DNA from: an uncultured Poribacteria bacterium
GTDB taxonomy: Bacteria > Poribacteria > WGA-4E > WGA-3G
DNA: 64,000 nucleotides
Direction of reading: 5' to 3'
Assembly (NCBI GenBank): GCA_958295855.1
Contig: OY282383.1
Coordinates: 4,754,481-4,818,480, forward strand
This document shows positions 25,687-33,909 of this stretch, in pieces; position 1 is the stretch's first letter, and each line of letters opens with the position of its first letter. The notes under the pieces were generated by a model. The model made no database searches and was not told where the DNA came from. It saw nothing but the letters and a program-made list of their open reading frames with translations. Both the position numbers and the translations under genes were made by a program.

Positions 25687-25715
25687 ATTATACAGGATAT
25701 TTGTAGGAAATTCAA
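25687..25715 (-). promoter_or_regulatory. Promoter for the methyltransferase-flippase operon
   Basis: Minus strand: TTGAAT, 17-base spacer, TATAAT. It is divergent from the first AAA-nuclease promoter about 180 bases away. Otherwise the 425 bases between 25533 and 25957 hold no gene. Confidence 0.7.
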
Positions 25716-25896
25716 CTGATTTTTAGAGATAGCAGGCGTGTTGGGCATCCCTCTTCATTGCTTTTTTCTTGTGGACTCGGTTTCTAACTCATCACGGGTG
25801 TCTCGTTGACCTGGGCATCGGGCAGGCACTGCCTCTTATGTATACGGGCGATGCCTTAGTGCTCGTCGGTGGGTTCGTTCTGTTTTCCGTTTTGAT

Positions 25897-25925
25897 TTGA
25901 CTTCTACGCGGTGATATGATATAAT
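25897..25925 (+). promoter_or_regulatory. Promoter of AAA-nuclease copy 1
   Basis: TTGACT, 17-base spacer, TATAAT: a near-perfect sigma70 promoter. Predicted transcription start about 26 bases before the ATG; ribosome site GGAG. Confidence 0.8.
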
Positions 25926-25957
25926 AGCACCCTAACACCGAGGTGAGGAGCCAACAG

Positions 25958-27586
25958 ATGAGAAGTTTTGGAACCCAAGGCCCTGTGAATCCAGAAGAAA
26001 ACTATGTCGTGCCGCGCACCACAGAAATTGCCGATTTCCTCAAACGCGTCAAGGATGGCAAATATATCGTACTCTTCGCACCCCGGCAGACCGGCAAGAC
26101 GACATTTTTTCGATGGGCCCTCGACGCACTCGCCGCCGAAGATGCTACCTACTTCCCCATTCAGTTAGATTTCCAAGTCGTACGCAACACCGCGCCTGCG
26201 ACTTTTTACAAACGGCTCTACCACTTGATGCGCACAGAAATAGAGACTGTTTTTCGGAGGCGCGGAGAGACGCAGTCAGAGGCACTCACACAATTTTTGG
26301 CGAATACAAATCTAACGGATGATTTCTCAGTGATGACGTTTTTTCAGCAATTGTCGAGTTTTCTGACAGAGAAAAGAGTCGTTGTCATCATTGACGAGTT
26401 TGACGGTATCCCGCAAACCGTCGTGAGCGATTTTCTGTATGCCCTCCGCTACATCTATGTTCGGGGGAAGCCTCGGTGCCCGCACAGCGTCGGTATCATC
26501 GGCGTAAAGAGTATCGCGCAGTTAGACTACGATGGTTCTGTCTCTCCGTTTAACATCCAAGATGAGTTCCATTTGCCCAGCTTCACGCGGGAACAAGTGC
26601 GCGACCTGCTTGGACAATATACACACGAAGTCGGGCAACCCTTTGTACCAGAGGTTATAGAATCTATTCATAAACAGACTGCCGGACAACCGTTCCTCGT
26701 CAACCGATTCGCGCAGATACTCACCGAAGAACTGAAGATTCCCAAGGGCAAGCCGATTACGATGGCGCACTCTACAACAGCATACGCGCGCCTCCTTGCG
26801 GAAGATAACGCCAACCTGACACACTTGGTAACCAATATCCGCAAAGAGCCGCGCTTTGAAACGCTCTTGATGAAAATCGTCTCTTATGACAGGGGCGTAC
26901 CCTTCATCTTACGCAATGAGATCATTAGTGAACTCGCTACCTATGGTGTCATCAAAGAAGGTGCTGAGGGTATGTGTGAGATTCTCAACCCCATTTATCA
27001 GCAGTGCATCATGCAGACATTCCAGCCCCTGATTAACGGACTAGAAGCCGAATACTTCCCCGAAGATGCCAACAAGGACTTTTTTGATTACCTCACCCCC
27101 TCTGGACAGGTTGAGATGGAGCCGCTCCTAGATAACTTCAAGGATTTCATCGCACGCACAGGGTACAAGATTCTGCAAGTGCCAGAAACCCCACAGGAGT
27201 TTGTTGGCCAGTATCTGCTATCTGCCTATCTTGACCAGTTTATCCGGGGCGTGGGCGGCACCCTGTTTCTTGAAGTGCAAACCGGACGCGGCCGGATAGA
27301 CCTGCTCATTTGCCACAACCAGCGAAAATATATCGTCGAAACCAAGATTTGGGAGGGAGCTCGGCGCTATGCAGCGGGAAAGCAGCAGCTCGCGGCGTAT
27401 CTGAAATTAGAGGGGGAAACAAAAGGGTACTACGTTGTGTTCGATCACCGTCAGACTCCTGTGCCGCACGTAGAGACGGAGGCGATTGACGGAGTCACGA
27501 TCCGGAGTTATGTTATTCCTGTGATGCAAGAAATACCCTCAAATATGGCTGACAAGGAGAAGGAGAACACCTGGGCAAAATTATGA
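25958..27586 (+). CDS. AAA-like ATPase with C-terminal PD-(D/E)XK nuclease domain, copy 1
   Basis: 542 residues. The N-terminal P-loop ATPase has VVPRTTEIADFL then FAPRQTGKTTFF (Walker A, Lys about residue 47) and VVVIIDEFDGI (Walker B). SVGIIGVKS and a winged-helix-like region with ISELATYGVI follow. The C-terminal domain has FLEVQTGRGRIDLLI and YIVETKIWEG, fitting the Asp...Glu-x-Lys core of the PD-(D/E)XK superfamily. The ATG is chosen over a GTG at 25943 because of GGAG seven bases upstream. The original TGA seen in copy 2 reads TGG here, so the chain gains WAKL. Function is unknown; such ATPase-nuclease proteins are multicopy in some genomes and could be defensive or selfish. Confidence 0.82.
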   Translation: MRSFGTQGPVNPEENYVVPRTTEIADFLKRVKDGKYIVLFAPRQTGKTTFFRWALDALAAEDATYFPIQLDFQVVRNTAPATFYKRLYHLMRTEIETVFRRRGETQSEALTQFLANTNLTDDFSVMTFFQQLSSFLTEKRVVVIIDEFDGIPQTVVSDFLYALRYIYVRGKPRCPHSVGIIGVKSIAQLDYDGSVSPFNIQDEFHLPSFTREQVRDLLGQYTHEVGQPFVPEVIESIHKQTAGQPFLVNRFAQILTEELKIPKGKPITMAHSTTAYARLLAEDNANLTHLVTNIRKEPRFETLLMKIVSYDRGVPFILRNEIISELATYGVIKEGAEGMCEILNPIYQQCIMQTFQPLINGLEAEYFPEDANKDFFDYLTPSGQVEMEPLLDNFKDFIARTGYKILQVPETPQEFVGQYLLSAYLDQFIRGVGGTLFLEVQTGRGRIDLLICHNQRKYIVETKIWEGARRYAAGKQQLAAYLKLEGETKGYYVVFDHRQTPVPHVETEAIDGVTIRSYVIPVMQEIPSNMADKEKENTWAKL

Positions 27587-27611
27587 ACCAACGCTTCTGG
27601 CACATTCCGCG

Positions 27612-27640
27612 TTGACTTCCACGCGGTGATATGATATAAT
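27612..27640 (+). promoter_or_regulatory. Promoter of AAA-nuclease copy 2
   Basis: TTGACT, 17-base spacer, TATAAT, in a leader nearly identical to that of copies 1 and 3. Confidence 0.8.
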
Positions 27641-27672
27641 AGCACCCTAACACCGAGGCGAGGAGCCAACAG

Positions 27673-29298
27673 ATGAGACGTTTTGGAACCCAAGGCCCAG
27701 TGAATCCAGAAGAACATTATGTCGTGCCGCGCACCACAGAAATTGCCGATTTCCTCAAACGCGTCAAAGAAGGACGCTATATCGTCATCTTCGCACCGCG
27801 CCAAACGGGCAAAACGACTTTCTTTCAGCGCGCACTCGCTACACTCGTCGGGGAGGCATATTCAGACACCGCTTACTTCCCAATGTCACTGAATTTTGAC
27901 ATCTATAAAAACCTATCCGTTTCGGATTTTTACAACTGCATGTATGAAGAGATTCGCGAGAAAATTGAGGGCGTGTTCCAAAGCCGTGGTACATCGCCTT
28001 CTGAAGCTTTAATAGATTTTTTGGAAAACACACGCCTAACCAACCACATTTCTCTGCGAAGATTCTTTAGGCAACTGGCGCGTCTGGTAAACCCCCAACA
28101 TGTCGTCGTTATCATTGATGAGTTTGATGGTATTCCACCGGCAGCCCTGAGCGATTTCCTTCATACGCTGCGCAACATCTATATTGCAGGCAAGCCTCGG
28201 TGCCCCCACAGCGTCGGCATTATCGGTGTTAAGAGTATTACACAACTCAACTACGATCGTTCTGTCTCTCCGTTTAACATCCAAGATGAGTTCCATTTGC
28301 CCAACTTCACGCGGGAACAGGTGCGCGACCTGCTTGGACAATATACACACGAAGTCGGGCAACCTTTTGTACCAGAGGTTATAGAATCTATTCATAAACA
28401 GACTGCAGGCCAACCGTTCCTCGTCAACCGATTCGCGCAGATACTCACCGAAGAACTGAAGATTCCCAAGGGCGAGCCGATTACGATGGCGCACTTTACA
28501 ACAGCACACGCGCGCCTCCTTGAGGAAGATAGCACCAACCTGACACACTTGGTAACCAATATCCGCAAGGACCGGCGGTTTGAAACGCTCTTGATGAAAA
28601 TCGTCTCTTATGACAGGGGCGTACCCTTCCTCTTACGCAATGACATCATTAGTGAACTCGCGACTTATGGTGTCATTGGCAAAGGCGCTGGCGGTATGTG
28701 TGAGATTGTCAACCCCATTTATCAGCAGTGCATCATGCAGACATTCCAACCCCTGATTAACGGGCTGGAGGCCGAATACTTCTCCGAAGATGCCAACAAG
28801 GACTTTATTGATTACCTCACCCCTTCTGGACAGGTTGAGATGGAGCCGCTCCTGGATAACTTCAAGGATTTCATCGCACGCGCAGGGTACAGGATTCTGC
28901 AAGTGCCAGAAACCCCACAGGAGTTTGTTGGCCAGTATCTGCTATCTGCCTATCTTGACCAGTTTATCCGGGGCGTGGGCGGCACCTTGTTTCTTGAAGT
29001 GCAAACCGGACGCGGCCGGATAGACCTGCTCATTTGCCACAACCAGCGAAAATATATCGTCGAAACCAAGATTTGGGAGGGAGCTCGGCGCTATGCAGCG
29101 GGAAAGCAGCAGCTCGCGGCGTATCTGAAATTAGAGGGGGAAACAAAAGGGTACTACGTCGTGTTCGATCACCGTCAGAATCCAGAGTTTCGGGTGGAGA
29201 CAGAGACGTTAGACGGTGTGTCAATCCGGAGTTATGTTATTCCTGTGATGCAAGAAATACCCTCAAATATGGCTGACAAGGAGAAGGAAAACACCTGA
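27673..29298 (+). CDS. AAA-like ATPase with C-terminal PD-(D/E)XK nuclease domain, copy 2
   Basis: 541 residues with the same architecture and intact Walker A, Walker B (VVVIIDEFDG) and nuclease motifs. Residues ~50-165 are strongly diverged from copies 1 and 3 (for example RALATLVGEAYSDTAYFPMS), and the ATPase has a few extra residues there. From about residue 190 to 500 it is almost identical to copy 1. The last ~35 residues (NPEFRVETETLDGVSIRSY) match copy 3 instead. Clean stop after KENT. It begins 86 bases after copy 1 and has its own promoter. Confidence 0.82.
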   Translation: MRRFGTQGPVNPEEHYVVPRTTEIADFLKRVKEGRYIVIFAPRQTGKTTFFQRALATLVGEAYSDTAYFPMSLNFDIYKNLSVSDFYNCMYEEIREKIEGVFQSRGTSPSEALIDFLENTRLTNHISLRRFFRQLARLVNPQHVVVIIDEFDGIPPAALSDFLHTLRNIYIAGKPRCPHSVGIIGVKSITQLNYDRSVSPFNIQDEFHLPNFTREQVRDLLGQYTHEVGQPFVPEVIESIHKQTAGQPFLVNRFAQILTEELKIPKGEPITMAHFTTAHARLLEEDSTNLTHLVTNIRKDRRFETLLMKIVSYDRGVPFLLRNDIISELATYGVIGKGAGGMCEIVNPIYQQCIMQTFQPLINGLEAEYFSEDANKDFIDYLTPSGQVEMEPLLDNFKDFIARAGYRILQVPETPQEFVGQYLLSAYLDQFIRGVGGTLFLEVQTGRGRIDLLICHNQRKYIVETKIWEGARRYAAGKQQLAAYLKLEGETKGYYVVFDHRQNPEFRVETETLDGVSIRSYVIPVMQEIPSNMADKEKENT

Positions 29299-29335
29299 GC
29301 AAAATTATGAACCAACGCTTCTGGCACATTCCGCG

Positions 29336-29364
29336 TTGACTTCCACGCGGTGATATGATATAAT
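29336..29364 (+). promoter_or_regulatory. Promoter of AAA-nuclease copy 3
   Basis: TTGACT, 17-base spacer, TATAAT; identical in layout to the other two. Confidence 0.8.
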
Positions 29365-29396
29365 AGCACCCTAACACCGAGGCGAGGAGCCAACAG

Positions 29397-31004
29397 ATGA
29401 GACGTTTTGGAACCCAAGGCCCTGTAAATCCAGAAGAACATTATGTCGTGCCGCGCACCACAGAAATTGCCGATTTCCTCAAACGCGTCAAGGATGGCAA
29501 ATATATCGTCCTCTTCGCACCCCGGCAGACCGGCAAGACAACATTTTTTCGATGGGCCCTCGACGCACTCGCAGCCGAAGATGCTACCTACTTCCCCATT
29601 CAGTTAGATTTCCAAGTCGTACGCAACACCGCGCCTGCGACTTTTTACAAACGGCTCTACCACTTGATGCGCACAGAAATAGAGATTGTTTTTCGGAGGC
29701 GCGGAGAGACGCAGTCAGAGGCACTCACACAATTTTTGGCGAATACAAATCTAACGGATGATTTCTCAGTGATGACGTTTTTTCAGCAATTGTCGAGTTT
29801 TCTGACAGAGAAAAGAGTCGTTGTCATCATTGACGAGTTTGACGGTATCCCGCAAACCGTCGTGAGCGATTTTCTGTATGCCCTCCGCTACATCTATGTT
29901 CGGGGGAAGCCTCGGTGCCCGCACAGCGTCGGTATCATCGGCGTAAAGAGTATCGCGCAGTTAGACTACGATCGTTCTGTCTCTCCGTTTAACATCCAAG
30001 ATGAGTTCCATTTGCCCAGCTTCACGCGGGAACAAGTGCGCGACCTGCTTGGACAATATACACACGAAGTCGGGCAAGCTTTTGTACCAGAGGTTATAGA
30101 ATCTATTCATAAACAGACTGCCGGACAACCTGTACTCGTCAACCGGCTCGCGCAGATACTCACCGAAGAACTGAAGATTCCCAAGGGCAAGCCGATTACG
30201 ATGGCGCACTTTACAACGGCACACGCACAACTCCTCCACAACAGGAACACCAATATTGAGCATCTGACAACAAATATCCGCAAGGATCCGCGGTTTGAAA
30301 AAATCCTCATGAGAATTACCGCGCACGACGAGGGCGTGCCTTTCAACATAGATGATGACAATATCAGTGAACTCGCAACTTACGGTGTCATCGCTAAAGG
30401 CGCTGATGGAATGTGTGACATTGCCAATCCGATTTATCTCTACCGCATTCTGCGAGCATTCAAACCCACAGTGAACGGCCTAGAGGAGGATTACTTCCCC
30501 GAAGACAACCTCACAGGCTTCCGAACTTATCTCACAGACACAGGACAGATTGCCATGGAACTGTTACTTGATAACTTCCGGGACTTCATCACGCGTGCAG
30601 GCTTCCGAATTCTGCAAGTACCCCAAACGCCGCGAGAGTCTGTCGGCAGGCACCTCCTCCTCACCTATCTTGACCAGTTCGTCCAGGCGGTGGGGGGCAG
30701 CATGTACCTTGAAGTGCAAACCGGGCGTGGTAGGATAGACCTCCTCATCACGCATAACGCCCGAAAATACATCGTCGAAACAAAGATTTGGAGAGGCGAG
30801 GGCCGCTATCAAGCAGGAAAGCAGCAGCTCGCTGCGTATCTCAAATTGGAGAAGGCTGTTGAGGGATACTATGTCGTCTTTGACCACCGTCAGAATCCAG
30901 AGTTTCGGGTGGAGACAGAGACGTTAGACGGTGTGTCGATCCGGAGTTATGTTATTCCTGTGATGCAAGAAATACCCTCAGATATGCGGACTCAATGCGT
31001 TTAG
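29397..31004 (+). CDS. AAA-like ATPase with C-terminal PD-(D/E)XK nuclease domain, copy 3
   Basis: 535 residues. The ATPase half is nearly identical to copy 1. From about residue 278 it departs from both others (LLHNRNTNIEHLTTNIRKDP; LYRILRAFKPTVNGLEEDYF), although the nuclease residues are kept (GRGRIDLLITHN, YIVETKIWRG). The tail SIRSYVIPVMQEIPS again matches copy 2. Downstream of IPS the repeat unit ends and unique sequence resumes. The different middle and C-terminal part suggests changed partner or substrate specificity. Confidence 0.82.
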   Translation: MRRFGTQGPVNPEEHYVVPRTTEIADFLKRVKDGKYIVLFAPRQTGKTTFFRWALDALAAEDATYFPIQLDFQVVRNTAPATFYKRLYHLMRTEIEIVFRRRGETQSEALTQFLANTNLTDDFSVMTFFQQLSSFLTEKRVVVIIDEFDGIPQTVVSDFLYALRYIYVRGKPRCPHSVGIIGVKSIAQLDYDRSVSPFNIQDEFHLPSFTREQVRDLLGQYTHEVGQAFVPEVIESIHKQTAGQPVLVNRLAQILTEELKIPKGKPITMAHFTTAHAQLLHNRNTNIEHLTTNIRKDPRFEKILMRITAHDEGVPFNIDDDNISELATYGVIAKGADGMCDIANPIYLYRILRAFKPTVNGLEEDYFPEDNLTGFRTYLTDTGQIAMELLLDNFRDFITRAGFRILQVPQTPRESVGRHLLLTYLDQFVQAVGGSMYLEVQTGRGRIDLLITHNARKYIVETKIWRGEGRYQAGKQQLAAYLKLEKAVEGYYVVFDHRQNPEFRVETETLDGVSIRSYVIPVMQEIPSDMRTQCV

Positions 31005-31066
31005 CAGCGCGCTTAGGAAAGCACACCTACATGAAGAGATTTAGAGAAAATAAGTAGAGGCATCTT

Positions 31067-31999
31067 ATGAACCAATTTTTTACTTACACCCTCATCATAG
31101 CACTCATCTTCGCGTGCCTACCCGCAGCCGCGGATAGCACAGATATCCACGAAAACGCGGGCACCCGCGCAATGACATTCCTCAAAATCGGCGTAGGGGC
31201 AAAGGCGATGGGCATGGGCGAATCGCAAGTCGCCGCAACGGATGATCTTTACGCATCATACTGGAACCCAGCCGGCCTCGCGAGGCTAGAACAGCCACAA
31301 CTCGCCTTCATGCACAATGAATGGTTCGCCGGTATTAACCACGAATTCGTCGGGTTCGCCCTGCCTATTGGTACTAGCAGCACAATTGGTGCAAGCGCGA
31401 ATTTCTTGTCCTTCGGCGAATTGCAGGGACGCGATCGAGACGGCAATGAGACGGCCATTTTCCGCCCCTACGATTTGGCACTGATTCTCTCGTATGCCCG
31501 CTCCTTCGGAGACGCGCTGGCTTTTGGGGCGAACGCCAAATTCTTGCGCGAGCAGATCGCTGACGAAAGCGGGAGCGGTATCGCCTTCGATTTTGGAGGG
31601 TTGTATACCTTCCAGACACTGCCGCTCTCTCTGGGGTTTAATGCACAACATATAGGCCCGCGCGTGAAGTTTGTGGAGGATGCTTTTGGGCTACCCTTTA
31701 CGTTCAGGCTAGGCGCGGCGTACAAACCCTGGTCGGATGCGCTCACCCTAACGATGGACATCATTCGTCCCTCCGACAACGACATTGCTGCCGGGGTCGG
31801 GGCTGGCTACACCATAGGGAACATTTTGCAACTCCGTACGGGCTATAAATACAGACTGGGCGGTAACGATTTGGGGGCTACCTCTGGGCTCACAGGTGGT
31901 TTTGGGCTCACGCTCCGGAGATTCCAAATTGATTACGCGCTCTTGCCCTTCGGCGTTTTGGGATTGACGCATCGGTTTTCGTTAGTTGCGAATTTTTAG
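31067..31999 (+). CDS. PorV/PorQ family outer-membrane beta-barrel protein
   Basis: 310 residues. The signal peptide FFTYTLIIALIFACLPAAAD is followed by the family's conserved N-terminus: AMTFLKIGVGAKAMGMGESQ, DLYASYWNPAGLA and a LAFMHNEWFAGINHEFVG segment. The rest alternates as amphipathic strands and ends in an aromatic residue (SLVANF), typical of a barrel. PorV in Bacteroidetes is the shuttle partner of the SprA translocon in type IX secretion, and a SprA-like gene is at 58878. Related UPF0164 proteins are also FadL-like transporters, so the role is inferred. AGAGG ribosome site. Confidence 0.85.
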   Translation: MNQFFTYTLIIALIFACLPAAADSTDIHENAGTRAMTFLKIGVGAKAMGMGESQVAATDDLYASYWNPAGLARLEQPQLAFMHNEWFAGINHEFVGFALPIGTSSTIGASANFLSFGELQGRDRDGNETAIFRPYDLALILSYARSFGDALAFGANAKFLREQIADESGSGIAFDFGGLYTFQTLPLSLGFNAQHIGPRVKFVEDAFGLPFTFRLGAAYKPWSDALTLTMDIIRPSDNDIAAGVGAGYTIGNILQLRTGYKYRLGGNDLGATSGLTGGFGLTLRRFQIDYALLPFGVLGLTHRFSLVANF

Positions 32000-32135
32000 C
32001 AACGGGCGGAGACAGGGTAGCACACAAACGCGGCCTAAAGGCTAGCATGGCGAGACACGGGGGAGACTCATCCCCTTAACTCGGCCAAGATAAAAGAACT
32101 AGCGCCGCGCGAGCATATCCGGAGTCCCCGCAGCA

Positions 32136-32834
32136 TCAGCAGGATGCGGCATTGATGAACGCCTCAAATAGGTTCAGTCCGTGTTGCCGAAATTCCGGAT
32201 CTTTGCTGTTTATCATCCGCTCCGGATGATATTGTACCCCTAGCACAAATCGCTTTGATGGATGCTCCATAGCCTCAATTATGTTATCTGCTGTGCGCGC
32301 GGTCGCAACAAATCCCGCACCTTTCTTATTCACTGCTTGATGATGTGCAGAATTGACTTCAGCGACGCTTTCACCAGTAATTTGATTTAGCAGGCTGTCC
32401 GGTTTAATAAAAATGTCATGCCGAGAATCAACTCTACCAACTTGTGTATGGCACCCTGCCTTTTGCGGATATTCGGACGGTATGTCTTGGTACAAGTTTC
32501 CACCCGTTGCAACACTCATCACCTGAATCCCGCGGCAAATCCCGAAAACAGGGATGTCAGCTTCCAATGCCTGTCGACATAACTGTATCTCTAATTCATC
32601 GCGTGCTTTGTCAACAAATTTAAGGGCTGGATGCCACTTCTTACCAAAAAAGTCTGGGTGGATATCGCCGCCGCCTGTTAGCAAAAGCCCGTTCATCTCA
32701 GCGATGTCGACCGTTGCACCGTCTGGGAAGAGAACGGCCGGCTCACCGCCGCTCTGCTCAATTGCCTTGGTATAGTTATTCAAATGATTGTCTACAACAT
32801 CTTTTTTAAACGTAACACCAATAATAGGACGCAT
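32136..32834 (-). CDS. Class I glutamine amidotransferase-like hydrolase (peptidase C26, PuuD-like)
   Basis: 232 residues. LLLTGGGDIHPDFFG, the nucleophile FGICRGIQVMSVATGG (Cys) and VQYHPERM (His, Glu) match gamma-glutamyl-GABA hydrolases of the PuuD group, which cleave gamma-glutamyl amide intermediates of polyamine breakdown. No other puu genes are nearby. It stands alone on the minus strand, with a predicted promoter at 32873-32902 and ribosome site AAGGAAT. Confidence 0.88.
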   Translation of the reverse strand: MRPIIGVTFKKDVVDNHLNNYTKAIEQSGGEPAVLFPDGATVDIAEMNGLLLTGGGDIHPDFFGKKWHPALKFVDKARDELEIQLCRQALEADIPVFGICRGIQVMSVATGGNLYQDIPSEYPQKAGCHTQVGRVDSRHDIFIKPDSLLNQITGESVAEVNSAHHQAVNKKGAGFVATARTADNIIEAMEHPSKRFVLGVQYHPERMINSKDPEFRQHGLNLFEAFINAASC

Positions 32835-32872
32835 GTGTGATAGATTCCTTTCGAGTCGTTTTTTATGTCTAG

Positions 32873-32902
32873 AGTATACCTTATCCTTCAGTAAAGGTGC
32901 AA
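32873..32902 (-). promoter_or_regulatory. Promoter for the amidotransferase gene
   Basis: Minus strand: TTGCAC, 18-base spacer, TATACT, about 40 bases before the ATG. Confidence 0.55.
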
Positions 32903-33063
32903 GTGAATTGTAGGGCTATTCAGGGACATTTCGTTTTAAATTTTACGTTGAGAAACTTGATACCAACTTTTAGGAGGACGAGGGACAAGGCCTCGCCCTA
33001 CGGTATATTAGTATGAAATGCACACTTTTTTTGTAGGTGCGCTGTAGCAACCATACAAAAAGT

Positions 33064-33093
33064 TTGCATTCACACAAGCATGCATGGTATAAT
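33064..33093 (+). promoter_or_regulatory. Promoter giving a probably leaderless DUF6807 mRNA
   Basis: TTGCAT, 18-base spacer, TATAAT. The -10 box ends 7 bases before the ATG at 33100, where transcription would normally start, and no ribosome site lies between. Confidence 0.55.
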
Positions 33094-33099
33094 TAGTAT

Positions 33100-33909
33100 A
33101 TGGTATTCGTGTTGGACGAAGTTCCCGGAAAAGGGCTATCCATTGCAGAGGAAGGCACGCCGATACTCACCTATTGCTACGGCGACTCGGCATGCCATCC
33201 GTACTTTCATCCGCTCTACGCACCGAATGGACAAGTGGTAACCGAGGGGGCACATGCGGGGCAACGGCATGCGCCAGGCATCTGTTTCACATTCGGAACC
33301 GTCAACGGCGACACCGGAATGTCCAGCGAGATAGAGCGAGAAGTTCTGGCGTGCGAGCACTTCCCCTTGAAACCCGCCGCTGCGGAGGAAACCTTGCTCA
33401 AATTCGAGATAGCAACAAGGTGGCATACCCCGGAACTCCTGCTTGTAGAAACCTGCAGGGCGACGGTTTATCCCCGTCAAACCCATGTGCAAGTCCTTGA
33501 CGTAGCAGTGGCACTCCACGCGCCTTCCAGTCCGCTCGCATTTGCGGGAGACATCGGGCTTGGTTACCACGCTGCGGAGATGGAGTATAGAAAGGCAGTG
33601 GAGGCAAGCGGAAGGATTGGTGCGTCGGAAGTGAACGGACATCTATCGGAGTGGGGCGCTCTGGGCGGCATCACCACAGATACGGCTGTAGGTGTGGCAA
33701 TTTTTCCACATCCTGAAAATGGGGAAACCCGATTCCTCGCGGAAGATGCCTCTGCCGGTTTTCTGTTCGCACACGCCACGCCATTCAGGGTGGATGCAGG
33801 TGCAACGCGCACGCTAAGGTACCGATTGCTTATCTACCTCGGAGACGTGTTTACTATAGACATCTGGGACTATTATCAAGACTATATCAAAACAGATAAA
33901 AACTCATGA
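33100..33909 (+). CDS. DUF6807 (PmoA-like) family protein
   Basis: 269 residues. HPYFHPLYAPNGQVVTEGAH, RHAPGICFTFGTVNGDTG and the C-terminal AGATRTLRYRLLIYLGDV are typical of the DUF6807 family, often annotated as PmoA-family from an old methane oxygenase link. The family is frequent in Planctomycetes-like genomes near sugar oxidoreductases, and its function is not established. The stop overlaps the miaB start (ATGA), so the two are translationally coupled. The start codon appears leaderless. Confidence 0.8.
   Translation: MVFVLDEVPGKGLSIAEEGTPILTYCYGDSACHPYFHPLYAPNGQVVTEGAHAGQRHAPGICFTFGTVNGDTGMSSEIEREVLACEHFPLKPAAAEETLLKFEIATRWHTPELLLVETCRATVYPRQTHVQVLDVAVALHAPSSPLAFAGDIGLGYHAAEMEYRKAVEASGRIGASEVNGHLSEWGALGGITTDTAVGVAIFPHPENGETRFLAEDASAGFLFAHATPFRVDAGATRTLRYRLLIYLGDVFTIDIWDYYQDYIKTDKNS

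Larger units (their letters stand above)
25885..30990 (+). repeat. Threefold tandem gene duplication (AAA-nuclease array)
   Basis: Promoter, leader, gene and downstream spacer repeat with a period of about 1.72 kb. The spacer after copies 1 and 2 (CAAAATTATGAACCAACGC and onward) is the same. The array is head to tail, and no flanking transposase or terminal inverted repeat was seen. Confidence 0.85.
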
